64,000 bases of DNA. Source: Pegoplata infirma. Taxonomy: Eukaryota > Arthropoda > Insecta > Diptera > Anthomyiidae. The DNA is taken from contig OY992540.1 in the NCBI GenBank assembly GCA_963921195.1, positions 176,733,896 to 176,797,895 of the forward strand, given 5' to 3'. Each line of letters begins with the position of its first letter. The first letter of the stretch is position 1. Shown piece after piece: positions 12,571 through 24,625 of this stretch. Both the position numbers and the translations under genes were made by a program. A model generated the notes under the pieces. That model saw only the letters and a program-made list of their open reading frames with translations, did no database searches and had not been told where the DNA came from.

Positions 12571-12960
12571 TATTTTTTTTAAATAGAAAACACTTTTTTA
12601 TTGCTTTTAATTTTTTACAGAATTTTTATTTTATTTAATTTTTATCGTTGAAGTCTTTCATAAAAACTATTTAAAATAAACAATAAAATTAAAACAGCCC
12701 CGTTTAGCTTGGAAACATGTTCGTTTCGGTAAATAATGTTCATGAAAATTTTCGAGCCCTTATATCGTAATTATTGAAACCATTTCATTCCCCGTTTCAT
12801 TCCATTTCGTTCCCCATTCTATTCCATTTCGTTATTTTTTCTATTCATTTGGTCCCCTTTTTATCCCATTTTGTTCTGAATTCCAATTCATTTCGTTCCA
12901 TGTAGGCTTCATTCTTTAAAAAAAAATATAAAAGTACCACATTACAATAATTTACCCTTA
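12571..12960. other. AT-rich stretch, no gene seen
   Basis: Contains short degenerate words such as CATTTCGTTCC between 12780 and 12900, repeated about seven times. The boundaries are unclear. Confidence 0.35.
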
Positions 12961-15850
12961 TCCCCATTTAAATCTAAATTTCCAGAAGGTACTTTTTCAG
13001 AATGATTTTTTGGGCTGGTGGATCCAACATTTCAACTTTTTATGACCAACTTTTCAGGAGATAGAAAAAGTTACTAAGTTCACAACTTTGCACGTATTTG
13101 CCCCAGTAAAATAGGAATTTCCAAAAAGGTAATTTTTCAGAATGTTTTCAAATTGGATGAGTAGTTTCGGAGATTTTAAAATTTTATGTCTTTTGACCCA
13201 AATTGATCTTTAAAATGGGTGTGGTCAATGAAACCTACCCTAACTCACCCTGAAGGAAAATTCTAAATATTAGTGAAAACATTTTTGAAATTCCATAATA
13301 AGTTTCGTATATTTACAAATTTTACGTAGATGAACCGTAGCCTATGTCTAACCATTCTTAATGCTGGAGAAAACATTTTTTAAATGAGTAGTTTCGGATA
13401 TTTCGAAATTTTATGTTTTTTGCCAAAAGTGGGCGTAGAGTAGAGGTGAGTGTGGTCGAAGAGAGCTAACCCATGTCCACCCTGAAGGACCATTCTTAAT
13501 ATATTTTTGTGATTTTAAAACGGATACGTAGCTTGACCATATTTAAATTTTACGTTTTTCTTGCCGAAGGTGGGCGTGGCCAATTAAACCTAGAAAATTT
13601 AAACTCTGAAGGACGAAGTATTGGTGAAAAAAAATTTGGAAATCAGGTGAAAAATTTTGGAGATTTAAAAATTTAAGTTTTCTTTTGCCAAAAAGTGGGC
13701 GAATAAATGGGGGTGGTTGATAAAACCCAGCATATGTCCACCATGAAGGATCATTTCAAATATGTATTAGTGAAAACAATTTTGAAATCGGTTCAGTAGT
13801 TTTGGAGATTTTTCAAGTTTACGTTTTTTGGCCAAAAGTGGGCGTGGTCGATAAAACCTAGCCTATGTCAACCCTGAAGGAACACTCTAAATATTGCTGA
13901 AAACTTTTTTGAAATCGGATGAGTAGTTTCATAGATATTTAAATTTTAAGTTTTTTATCAAAAGTGGGCGTAGATGTGGGCGTGGTCGATGAAACCCAGC
14001 ATACGTCCACCATGAAGGACCATTCCAAGTATGTGTTGGTGGAAAAATTTTTGAAATCGGTTCAGTAGTTTTGGAGATTTTTCAATTTTACGTTTTTTGG
14101 CCAAAAGTGGGCGTAGAAGTGGGCGTGGTCGATGAAACCTAGCCTATGTCCATCCTGGAGGAACACTTTAAATATTGCTGAAAACAGTTTTGAAATCGGA
14201 TAAGTAGTTCCGAAGATTACCCTCTACAGACAAACAAACAAACAAACAAACAAAAAAACAAACATACAAACATTACCTCTTTATAATACTAGCTGACCCG
14301 GTCCGCGTTGCAAGCCCTAAGAAAACATCGATTCTGTTTTCTATTGCATCTCGATCTTAATCTACAGTGTCGGACAAATCTAAAGCACTAATTTCCACCT
14401 TCGGTTAGCACTATCTATAAAGAAACCTATAGAGAAACAGACAGACGTAATGTTAATTATAGTACAAAGGGGCGTGTTATTTTACGCATTCTTATCGATT
14501 CGTGGCTTTTAACGCTAAAGTTCCAAGTTGCGTCCTCGGTAAGTACTATATATGCTGCAAATTTCAATGAAATCGGTTTAGCCATTTTTGTGTGATTGCG
14601 GAAGAGGAAGATATAACTTTTATTAAATAAAAAAGGGAGTGGCAGTTTTTACTCCTTTCCCGAAAATGATAAAATAACGTTGAGTATATCATAAAGGGCG
14701 AAGAAACTTACGCCTCTTTGTCGAATCGTGTTCTTATATTTCATGTAGTTCCACCCCCTTTGAGCACTATCAGTGAAGAAAATTTCCTTAGGATCGGCTT
14801 ACAATTAGTCGTTTTTGCTTGATTGCGGAGGTGGCAGGAATATATTTTTTTTTGTTTGACCAACGCTCAGGGGATGTCCCCTATAAATGAAGTTCATTGT
14901 GTTTTTGCGCCTTTTTACAACTATAATCTCATATGGTCTACATATTCAATTGATTAGCACTATCTTGATTAAAAACGCCAAGAGAATCGGTTCAACTGTT
15001 TTTGCGTAATTGCGATCGTAGTGTAACATGGCCTATAGCTCCGTACTCCGTTGGTACTATCAGTGCTAAAAATTTAATTAAAATCGTATCAACCGTTTTT
15101 GCATTATTGCAAAGCATGCAGAAATATTTTCAATTCAATACAAAGGGGCGTGGCATTTTACGCCCTTTTTCCAATAACGCTCTAATGGCACATAGTTAGT
15201 ACTCGATTAGTACTATCTTTGGTTTAAATTTCATCAAAATCGGTTTATTCCTTTTTTATATACAGATGTCAAAAGTGGTGCAATGTAAAAATTTGATTTT
15301 GCCACGCCCCTCCGCCGATAGACAGAGAATCAAAAATCTGACCGCAAAGTGTTACTCGCAAGGCTATTCTAAATATTCCCTGAAGATTTCATCAAGATCA
15401 GTCCAGCCATTTTCGCGTCCATAAGAAACATACATACAGCCGTTTTTGCATTATTGCAAAGCATGAAGAAATATTTTCAATTCAATACATTGGGACGTGG
15501 CATTTAACGCCCCTTTGTCCAATAACCCTCTAATTTGGCACATAGGTAGTACTCGGTTAGTACTATCTTTGGTTTAAATTTCATCAAAATCGATCCATCC
15601 GTTTTTGTTATATATAGATGTCAATATTGGTGAAATGTAAAAATTAGATTTTGCCACGCCCCTCCGCCCACAACCAGAAAATCAAAAATCCGACTTGACA
15701 GTGTTACTCCCCAGGCTATTCTGAATATTCTCTGAAAATTTCATCAAGATCGGTCCGGCCGTTTTCGAGTCCATACGGAACATACATACACACATACATA
15801 CATACATACACACATCCATTTTTATATATATAGATTAGTATAGATATAGA
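12961..15850 (-). mobile_element. Helitron-like element A with minisatellite, split by Helitron B
   Basis: Read on the minus strand the 5' terminus is TCTATATATTATAAAGAGG, once the insert at 14289-15844 is set aside. About seven degenerate units of roughly 130-140 bp follow (13200-14220), each with GGGCGTGGTCGATGAAACC, a TGTCCACCCTGAAGGA stretch and an AAATCGGATGAGTAGTTTC stretch. The 3' end was not located. Helitron-type ends with minisatellite interiors are common among non-autonomous insect Helitrons. No Rep/helicase is present. Confidence 0.55.
14289..15844 (-). mobile_element. Non-autonomous Helitron B
   Basis: On the minus strand it starts TCTATACTAATC and ends CCGGGTCAGCTAG, giving the canonical 5'-TC and CTRR-3' ends between host A and T. 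A GC-rich stretch, GCGGACCGGGTCAG, just before the end may form the terminal hairpin. The interior repeats a degenerate unit of about 170-200 bp containing GTTAGTACTATC, ATCAAAATCGGTTCAGCCG and GGGGCGTGGCATTTTACGCCC. It lies a few bases inside the 5' end of Helitron A. The same family recurs at 37.7-39.4 kb. Confidence 0.7.
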
Positions 15851-16330
15851 TATAGATATATAACTATATTTGATTTATTATAAAATTATCTATAATTTTT
15901 GGGAACCCGAGTTCGATTCCAGAAAAAAAAATATATTTTTTTTATTTTTTTATAAATTGAAAACACTTTTTTATTGCATTTATTTTTTTTAGAACTACAA
16001 ATTTTTCTTTTTTTTTAATTTTTGCAATCATTTTAAAAAAATTATATTGCTGTTATATAGTTATATATAACTATATTTAATTTATTATAAAATTATCTAT
16101 CATTTTTGGGAACCCGAGTTCGATTCCAGAAAAAAATATATTTTTTTATTTTTTTTTAAATGGAAAACACTTTTTTATTGAATTTGTTTTTTTAGAACTT
16201 AAAAAATTTTACTTTTTGAATTTTTGCAATCATTTTTAAAAATTTATATTGCATTTATATAGTTAATAATAGCTATATTTGGTTTAAATTATCAAATTAT
16301 CAATGATTTTTGGAACCCGATCTCAAATCT
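15845..16330 (+). repeat. Tandem ~200-bp units with B-box-like motif
   Basis: Two full units and a partial third, each TATATAACTATATTT, then GGGAACCCGAGTTCGATTCC, then a long A/T run and GAAAACACTTTTTTATTG. The B-box/T-arm-like core is conserved better than the surrounding AT sequence. Confidence 0.55.
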
Positions 16331-16635
16331 AATTTTGATTTCCTGATTCCATGAAAAATTTCAAATTTATAAGCCAAAGTCTTATTTCACTTTGGAAGCC
16401 TATGACTTGGAAATAAGGCATACCGCTACATTAAAATTATTGTTTAAGCTTACCATGGAAGCCCCTAATAGCGCTGTACGTCATTTCAATTTTTTTTTTT
16501 TTTGCAAATTTTATCAAAAATTTTCTAAGTCTTTTTGACTAACATATATTACTATATGTTAGATCAATTTGATATAATTAGATACGATCAATTTATTTAA
16601 AACTAAGTCTTTTAAAGTTGTTATTTGCTAACAAC

Positions 16636-16712
16636 GTCCGCTGGTCTAGAGGGTAGAGATTGCGATTACAAAACGGAAGACTTTTGGTTCTAATCCCCGT
16701 CCGTTCGAAGTT
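16636..16712 (+). repeat. tRNA-like module with A and B boxes
   Basis: TGGTCTAGAGG (16642-16652) fits the Pol III A-box consensus TRGYNNARNNG exactly. GGTTCTAATCC (16686-16696) fits the B box with one mismatch. A T run follows at 16712. The spacing is that of a tRNA, but the acceptor stem does not pair, so this is a tRNA-derived (SINE-like) module rather than a functional tRNA gene. Copies: 22104-22176 and reversed near 2823. Confidence 0.55.
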
Positions 16713-16739
16713 TTTTTTTTTTTATTTATTTTCAGTTTG

Positions 16740-17204
16740 ACATTATTATATCTAAAAATAAATCTAAAAACAGAAACATTTTTTGGATAAAAATGTATCC
16801 AATAATTTTTTTATAAAATCAGGATATCAGATATTATAAGATAACTTTGGCGCGGCCAAATTTCGGATGAAATTACATTATATAATATCCAATTTAATAA
16901 AAATCATGATATTGGATATTTTAAGATAACTTTGGCGCGGCCAATTTCCGGATGAAATTACATCATATCATATTTAATACAAAATCATGATAATAGATAA
17001 TTTGGGATAACTTTGGCGCGGCCAATTTCCGGATGAAATCACATACAATCAAATATTAAACTGTAACTTCATATATTATATGATGTTATGAGATAACTTT
17101 GGCGCGGCCAATTTTCGGATGAAATTTAGCAAAATCAGATCCAATAAATTATATATAATTTTATAAGATAAAATGCTTTACCATACAATTTTTTTTTACT
17201 CGGG
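16740..17204. repeat. Array of TTGGCGCGGCCAA palindromes
   Basis: Four copies of ATAACTTTGGCGCGGCCAA followed by TTTCCGGATGAAAT at about 75-86 bp spacing (near 16859, 16934, 17014 and 17101), ending at a TTTTTTTTACTCGGG terminus (17204). Partial copies lie at 22670-22871 and reversed at 2588-2680. This is the only strongly GC-rich repeated motif in the AT-rich zone. Confidence 0.6.
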
Positions 17205-17205
17205 A

Positions 17206-18289
17206 CCCGAGTAAAAATAAACATATATTACAATATACACACAGAAAACGGATTCGTTGTGCCAACCAAATTTAGAACAAACCAAATTATTGTAGTCCAG
17301 CCAACTATCACTTTTATTAGTTGTACCCGAGTAAAAATGAATACATATAATTTTACATTATTTGATGTATGTATATATAGCCATATGAAATAATATGTTT
17401 TCATATCAAACAAAGTATATAATTATATCTCGCATTGAGTTTTTCCAAATTTTTTAAATGGAGTTATATAAAATTACATCTAATGATAACCATATTAATA
17501 TATAAATACATGTGGGAGACATAATCATATGTGACACATATAACTTAATCTGATTGCATACATATTTATATGTGACTTAATATCAAATAACGTATACGAG
17601 CATATTTAAAAAAAATCCAATACCATTATATATATAATTATATATGACTTACAAGAAACCATTTAAAATTATATATGACTTACAAGAAACCATTTAAAAC
17701 TATATATGGTTCCATCTTAAAAAACGAAATTTTTTTTTTCAAATATAATTATATATGGTCGCACATATAACTCTATATACAGTTATATATAACTATACAT
17801 GGCATCAAACATTTATTTTTTTAATATTATCAAAGATATAATAATAAATGGCTTATGAGATACCGTATATAGTTTTGTAAGGTACCATATAAATACAAAT
17901 TTTTTTTAAACTCTATATATAATTTTAAATGTTGGCACATGTAACGCCATATAAAATGTTATAGAATTGTATAAGGTAAAAAATATTTTTTTCTTTCACA
18001 ATATTTTATATATAATTATGCATACTTTTATATGACAGTATTTCAATATTTTTTTTTTTAATGTTGCATCATATATATTTTTATTTAAGTATACAAGAGA
18101 GCTTGTATAATTATATATGATTCTCAAAGCACCTAAAATCAGTCAAAAAAAATATATATAAATTCTATAAATTTTTAAATAGAAAAAAAATCTGTTTAAT
18201 CCATTGTATTTTAAAACTTAAAAAAATGCATATTGGATTTTAAAAGTTAAATTTTAAAAAAATGCATATTACTTAAATAGTTGTGTGTA
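17206..18289. other. CCCGAG-type element remnants, AT-rich
   Basis: CCCGAGTAAAAA starts at 17206 (one base after the preceding ACTCGGG end) and at 17326. The interior is the ATATAATTATATATG word field. No matching right ends or genes were seen. Confidence 0.45.
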
Positions 18290-18900
18290 ACTTTATATAA
18301 GATCATATAAGATAACATATGATGCTTGGGGACCCCGAGTTCGATTCCCGGCTCAACCCAGAAAAAACTATTTTTTTTTTAATTTTTTTAAAAAGAAAAT
18401 ATGTTTTTAAAGCTTCTTGTTTTTTCTAAACTTAAAAATATTGAATAATTAAATTTTTATGATAAAATCTAAAAATAAATATTATTTATTTATAGTTATA
18501 TAATTTTATATATTACATCATATAAGTTAATATATGGTTCCTAGGGACCCTGGGTTCGATCCCCAGCTGAACTAAAAAAAAATTTTTTTTTTTTTTAATT
18601 TTTTTTTTGAAGAAAATATGTTTTAGAAGCTTTAATTTTTTACTAAACTTAAAAATATTGATTATTTTATTTTTTATGATAATATTTAGAAATAAATATT
18701 ATATATATATAGTAATATAACTTTCTATATTGCATCATATATAATAATATATAATTCTTGAGGACCCTGAGTTCGATTCCCGACTAAGTCAAGAAAAAAA
18801 TTATTTTTTTTTAATTTTTTTTTAATCTAAATGATTTTTTAATGCGTTTTCGTTTTTCAAATTTAAAAAAAAATAAAATCCCTGAAGTTTACCAAAAATA
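18290..18900 (+). repeat. Three tandem ~220-bp units with B-box-like motif
   Basis: Each unit has an ATATAAGATAACATATGATG-like stretch, then GGACCCTGAGTTCGATTCCCG, a T run, and a GAAAATATGTTTT tail. B-box cores are near 18331, 18546 and 18767. The core stays alignable while the flanks diverge. Confidence 0.55.
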
Positions 18901-19372
18901 TTTCAAAAATAATTATATTTTGATATAATTATATATTATTTAATCCGAAGAAAAAAATATTTTAAAACTTTAATATTTAACCATCAATATCTCTGGTTTT
19001 AAGAGAGCTAAAGTCCTCAGATCAAGCTCAAATCAAAGCTTTATTTGTTGGCAATAATTAAAAGTGTATTTGGTTCGAACTTATGTTAGCAATATTTTCA
19101 GATAAAATTATTTTTGTCTGAAAAAACTTCCGAAAAAAACTTAAAACTCATTATTTGGCCGTTGGTGAGTAAAAAAGTTTATACATGTTTTATACCATTT
19201 TAAAGGTATTTTTATTAAATAAACAACGGCAGAAAGAAAATTTGGATCCGATGAAAAATGTGAAGCTCATAGGCCAAAAACCGTTTTTAATTTAAAGCTT
19301 TATAACTTGGAAAGTTAAGAGCATTGGAAGATGAAAATCATGTTGTTGAACTCAGTATTAAACCCCCTATTA
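18901..19372. other. Unrecognised AT-rich sequence
   Basis: No open frame of note, no repeat boundary and no RNA gene seen. Confidence 0.35.
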
Positions 19373-21855
19373 CCCAGCAAAAAAAGAGCTTACCATTCAC
19401 TACAAAATTCACCACAACTTATGAACCAGATGTACTTCTTCTTCAGCTGAAACACTGATGAATTTTATATGGGCGTGACACACAATATCACTAGTGTTTA
19501 GTATGTACATATATATTAACATCTTTATCACAACTTCTGAAGTAGTGATCGGGATGTTAATATAACTTGACCTTTTGGAAGTGCTTTTTTCATCACTTCT
19601 TTAGAAGTATATATTTCTTGGCATTTTGGATGTGATTATGTAATTTTTATATGGTGATTTAGAAGTGATTTTTTCATCACTTCTTGATAAGTACATATTT
19701 CATGACTTTTTGGGATTGATTTTAAGATTTTTTTTTTTTTAATATTTACACTAATAATAATTAAAACCAAAACGATATTTTTAACAATGTATAATATTTA
19801 TTATGTAATATTTAGACTTGAAATTGTTAAGATTAAATCGATGTTTTTAATAATTTAGTTTAGCTAATAGGAATTATTAATTAAATGTGGATGTATATAT
19901 TTTTCTAATAGTTTTTCATGCGCTTAATCCGAATCTGGCCTTAGAAGTGATTTATCTTTTTTTGAGATATTTAGATTTTCGATTGACAGTACTGCATTAA
20001 CTCAGATATTCGCAATGTTCGGGACCTTATAAAACCGAGAATTATTTTATGATGTATAATTAGTTTAGCACATCTAAAAATACTTCACTTATTCTTCAAA
20101 TTACTTTTGAAATCCTTAAGATATCTTTTTTCATTACGGAGATATCGACCGATAAAATTATTGCAATTTCGGCCCTAAAAAATAAAAGAAAACAAATTTG
20201 AAAACCAACCAATTTGTCTTGTTGATATATAATAGTACCGAATTCGAAACTCTATTAGAGGTGCATCTAAGCCCGGCATCAATTTGGGTATCAATTTTAG
20301 GGTAAATTTTCAGGGTGCCATACAAAAAATCTTTATTTGGGCTAACATTATAGAGCTTCGCCATATCGGATAAAGATTTATTTTAAATAAAATTAATAAA
20401 ATTCTTAAAAGTACATAGAGTTCTTAGTTTTATATTCAATTAAAATTTTTATTATTCGGTTAACCGAATAATTCAAATTTATCCGATTATTAACCGATTA
20501 AATCTCAACCCCGCACTCAGAAAATTATGTAGGTTACTACATGTTAGTTATTTGTATATTTTACAGTAGTTAGTTGTTTTCAACTACAAAGTCAGTTGTT
20601 TTTGTATGAAAAATATCAAACAACTATTTCTGTTAGTTATTTTAAGTCGTTTTTTTGAACAACTAACAAAAAAGTACTGTGATGTAGTAACAGTTATTTA
20701 AAGTAGTTAATTTTATTTATTTTATCTCTGAAAAGTTTTAAAGTTTTTTTCCAAAAAAAAAAAAATTTCGTTATTTTTATTTTTCACAACTTTTTTTTAA
20801 AAAAAAACTTGGAAAAAATTTGGTCTTCAATTTTTTTTGTGAAAAATATTTTGAAAAAAAAAATTATATATTGATTTTTTTATTTTTACTACATTTTAGT
20901 TGTTTTGACTACAAATGTAAGTAGTTTTTACTACATAAGTCAGTTGTTTTTTGTCAGTTAAAATAACTAACATTGTTAGTTGATTTAACTGAAAAAGTAG
21001 TTGACCCCAAAACAACTTACAAAGTAGTTATTTTAACTGACATTTTCAGTTGATTTTACTAACATAATTTTTTAAGTGCGATTAATTATTTGCCCGATTA
21101 GCCGATTAAACCAAAACCTCGATTAATTGAATACCCTAATGTTTAGAAGAGTTTTTAGTCATTTTGTGGCTATAATTCAGCCCTTTTTTTAAAGGCTACC
21201 ACCTTTTTTTGGTTATCTTTTTTCGCCCTTTAAGCACTTTTTAAGTCATTTGATTTTTACCATAATCTGGAAACTTTTTATTGTTTTTTTTTGTACATAA
21301 TTTACAAAACAACTCCAAAAATTATAAAAAAAAAAATGTTTTTATACATGTAGTTAAAAAAAACATCGAATAAATAAAATGAAGAGATAAAAAAAAGTAA
21401 TTCTCTCATTTTAAATCAGATATCGTATATTATCTTTTTAGCACTTCTTGAGTCATTTGGTAATTTTAACAAAAATCTGGAAACTGTATTTTTTTATAAC
21501 ATAATTTACATAACAAATTCGCTTTTGCGGCATATCAAGTTAATTCATTTATAAAATTTAACTTTTTATTAAATCAGATAAAATTATAAAAAAAAAATAT
21601 TCAACAAAACAAATCCAATACTTAAGTGCCACAAATTTGTACTTTTCAATTGCATTTGTAAACACATATGAAAATGGTACTTCTAAATCATTGAGGAAAG
21701 AACTGGTGAAAGTTGTTATTATTGGCATTTTTTAGCAGTTTTGGAAGTGCTTATAAAAGTACTTCTTATGGAATATGAAGATCGGCACATATAGCTACTA
21801 TGTATGTAGTGAATCACTTATTCTTTTTGCACCACTTCGATTTTTTTTTGCTGGG
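19373..21855. mobile_element. CCCAGC-type element, family H (copy 3)
   Basis: Ends CCCAGCAAAAAAAGAGC and TTTTTTTTTGCTGGG, flanked by TA. The outer thirds match the other H copies, with GAAGTGATTTTTTCATCACTTC words. The middle differs and contains a field of CCGATTAA and TTCGGTTAACCGAATAA words around 20450-21130, interrupted by the element at 20514. Confidence 0.7.
20514..21078. mobile_element. CACTCAG MITE, family K (copy 1, CG flanks)
   Basis: Ends CACTCAGAAAATTATGTA and ACATAATTTTTTAAGTG. The flanking dinucleotide is CG on both sides. The interior word is CAACTACAAAGTCAGTTG and GTTAGTTGATTTAACTG in both orientations, separated by poly-T/A blocks. It is about 90% identical by eye to the copy at 49677, which is flanked by TA. 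Confidence 0.75.
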
Positions 21856-22103
21856 TAGCTCAGCAAATAAACAAAAAAAAAAAAAAAAATCACAAATTTT
21901 AGCAAAAATTTTCTAAGTCTTTTTTAAAATTTTGTTCAAATTCAAATCGAATATAATTTGATGCAATCATATACACGATAAGATAAACTGGATTTAATTA
22001 TATATAAGTTAAACTTGATATAATTATATATGATAAACAATTTTCAAAAATTTTCTAAGTTTTTTTAAAACATAGTCTTTTAAAGTTGTCATTTATTAAC
22101 AAC

Positions 22104-22176
22104 GTCCGCTGGGTCAGAGGGTAGAGATTGCGATTACAAAACAGTTGGTAGCTGTTCGATTCCCCCGCCGCTCGAA
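22104..22176 (+). repeat. tRNA-like module with A and B boxes (copy 2)
   Basis: TGGGTCAGAGG (one mismatch to the A box) and TGTTCGATTCC (one mismatch to the B box) at tRNA spacing, followed by CCGCTCGAAG and a 17-base T run. It is related to 16636-16712 but has a different second half, so the two copies diverged separately from a tRNA-like ancestor. Confidence 0.5.
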
Positions 22177-22379
22177 GTTTTTTTTTTTTTTTTAAATAAA
22201 TTTAAATTATATATATTTATATCTTAATATTGAAAAAAATTGTTTGGATAAAACTTTATCAGTTCTAAAAATAGATTTTATTGTTCGGATTAAATTATAT
22301 ATAGTTCTAAAAATAGATTTTTTTTTTCGGATAAAATTTTATCTAAAGTTTTTTGTAATATTTTTTTTTTCTTTCGTAT

Positions 22380-23134
22380 GAAATTTTATCTTTTTTTATC
22401 CAGCTAAAAAAATCTTTTTTTTTTGTCTTGGTCCAATAAGATCCAACCATTTTTCGGATGAAATTGTATCCCACCGATTAAAACTGATCTAATTAGATAA
22501 ACCCACTTTTCGGATCAAATTGTATCCGTCCGGTTAAAACTGATCTAATCTTAGCGATCCATTTTTCGGATCAGTGCTGATCTTTCAAATCTCGGATCTA
22601 TCAACAGATCTGGAATAATATAAGAACATATATTGCTCCATACAAAAATTTTTACTCGGGAATAGATAATTTGGGATAACTTTGGCGCGGCCAATTTCCG
22701 GATGAAATCACATACAATCAAATATTAAACTGTAACTTCATATATTATATGATGTTATGAGATAACTTTGGCGCGGCCAATTTTCGGATGAAATTTAGCA
22801 AAATCAGATCCAATAAATTATATAATTTTAAAAGATAACATGCTTTACCATACAATTTTTTTTACTCGGGACCCGAGTAAAAATAAACATATATTACAAT
22901 ATATAACTTGATACAAACATAATAAATTATATATGATTATACATCCCTGAGATATTTTCTAAATTTTTTTTAATGCAGTCATATGTAGTAACATATAATT
23001 GAATCATAATTCGGATTAAAAGGTGTATGGTTGATAAAATTATATGAGGGTCAATACAAAATTTCTTTTTCTGTATAATTTAACTTAAAATTATATATAG
23101 CTTATGCTGTTCCATATAAACCTACCCGAGTAAA
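22380..23134. other. Mosaic of GGATC and GGCGCGGCC repeats
   Basis: 22430-22620 has GATCCATTTTTCGGATC words. A partial copy of the GGCGCGGCC array follows an ACTCGGG end at 22659, with another ACTCGGG end at 22871 and a CCCGAG start immediately after. No gene. Confidence 0.4.
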
Positions 23135-23982
23135 AAAAAGTTATATGACGCAATATTTAATTATATATGAACAGATATTCTTTTATGTAAATCCATATTA
23201 ATTTTGATCCGAAAATTGGCGGATCGAATATTATACGATTATATCAAATTCTATTATTTTTGATAAAATAATATCAAATTTGATTAAGTTTGATCCCAAA
23301 AATGGGTCTATCTAATTGTATTAAATCATATCTTATCTGTTAAAATTAGATAAATTTTTATATAATTAGATGAAATCTGGTAAAATTTTTTGAAATTTTA
23401 AACGTGAAATTAGAAATTATTTTATCAGATTGGATACATTATCAATTAGAAGATTTTTTATTACATTCTTCAGAATTTTTTTCGCGACTTAGCAATTTAT
23501 TAAAAATTTGTAAAATTTTTTTCTAAATCAATTTTTAAGGGATTTAAAAATTCAAAAAAATTTTTGGGTCTTAGAAAATTTAAAAACATTTTTTCGCAAC
23601 TTAAAAATTTTTCAAATGAATAAAATTTCTCCTAAAAACATTTTTACGATTTTTTTACTCCAAAAAAAAATTGCCAAAAAAATTGTATGTCCGGGACTTT
23701 AGAAAATTTTAAATTTTTTTTCGGGATATAATTATAAATAAAATCATATATCTTTTTATCTGCCATATCTAAAAATTTCCGAACTTATATGTCATATCTA
23801 ATTTCATATAGATCGGTATATAAATAGATATAAATATGTATGGTATCATATTAAAAAATAAGGAAAAATACAATGCTATATATAAACTTATATGTCCATA
23901 TCAAAGTTCATGCATAACCATATATAAATATAAATAATTATATATTAGCATATATGGTTATATCAAATCTTTTTTACTCGGG
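23135..23982 (-). mobile_element. CCCGAG-type element, family C (copy 2, reverse)
   Basis: An 848-bp element flanked by TA. The left end CCCGAGTAAAAAAAAG and the right end CTTTTTTACTCGGG both match the reverse complement of copy 1. Confidence 0.75.
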
Positions 23983-24375
23983 TATATCTGTTTACAATTA
24001 ACCAAAAATTTTCTAAGTTTTTTAGGCAAAGTATAAGAAACTTTTTAAAATGTTCCTAAACATTTCTTGTTAGGGTTATGTATATCACCTATCTGGTTCG
24101 AAGCATACCCAAACATTTTTTTGTTTTTGAAAATTACATGTGAATGTATTGTTGTTTTTGTGCAATTAGATATGTTTTTGTGCAATTAGATCTAATTAGA
24201 TCCACCAATATAAGGCAATGTCTGGTCAAAACTCAAATGAAATCAAATCATATTTTATACAAGTAGATCTTTTTTAATGCAAAAACATCCACCATTATTC
24301 GGATCAAATTGCGTATTAATATATATTGTGTCATATATCATTATATATTGCATCATATAAAAATTTTTACTCGGG
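23983..24375. mobile_element. Partial element Y (empty site for the insertion at 24626)
   Basis: Ends in AAAAATTTTTACTCGGG at 24375. It contains GGGTTATGTATATCACC, the uninterrupted version of the sequence around the 24626-25942 insertion. The second Y copy runs about 24400-26275 with that insertion inside. Confidence 0.55.
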
Positions 24376-24625
24376 TATATAATTTAATCATGATTCGGAT
24401 TAAAATGTATACGGTTGATATAAATATATGAAATAATATTAGGGCCAATACAAAATTTGTTTTTCTGTATAATTTAATATAAAATTATATATAGCTTATT
24501 CTGTTCCATATATAAATGTTTCCAATTAAATGTTTCCAATCAACCAAAAATGTTCTAAGTTTTTTAAGCAAAGTATAAGAAACTTTTAAAATGTTCCTAA
24601 ACATTTCCTTGTTAGGGTTATGTAT

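Noticed and set aside
16636..16712. Functional tRNA gene
   Set aside because: A and B boxes are present but the acceptor stem does not pair and the anticodon arm is not convincing; kept as a tRNA-like repeat.
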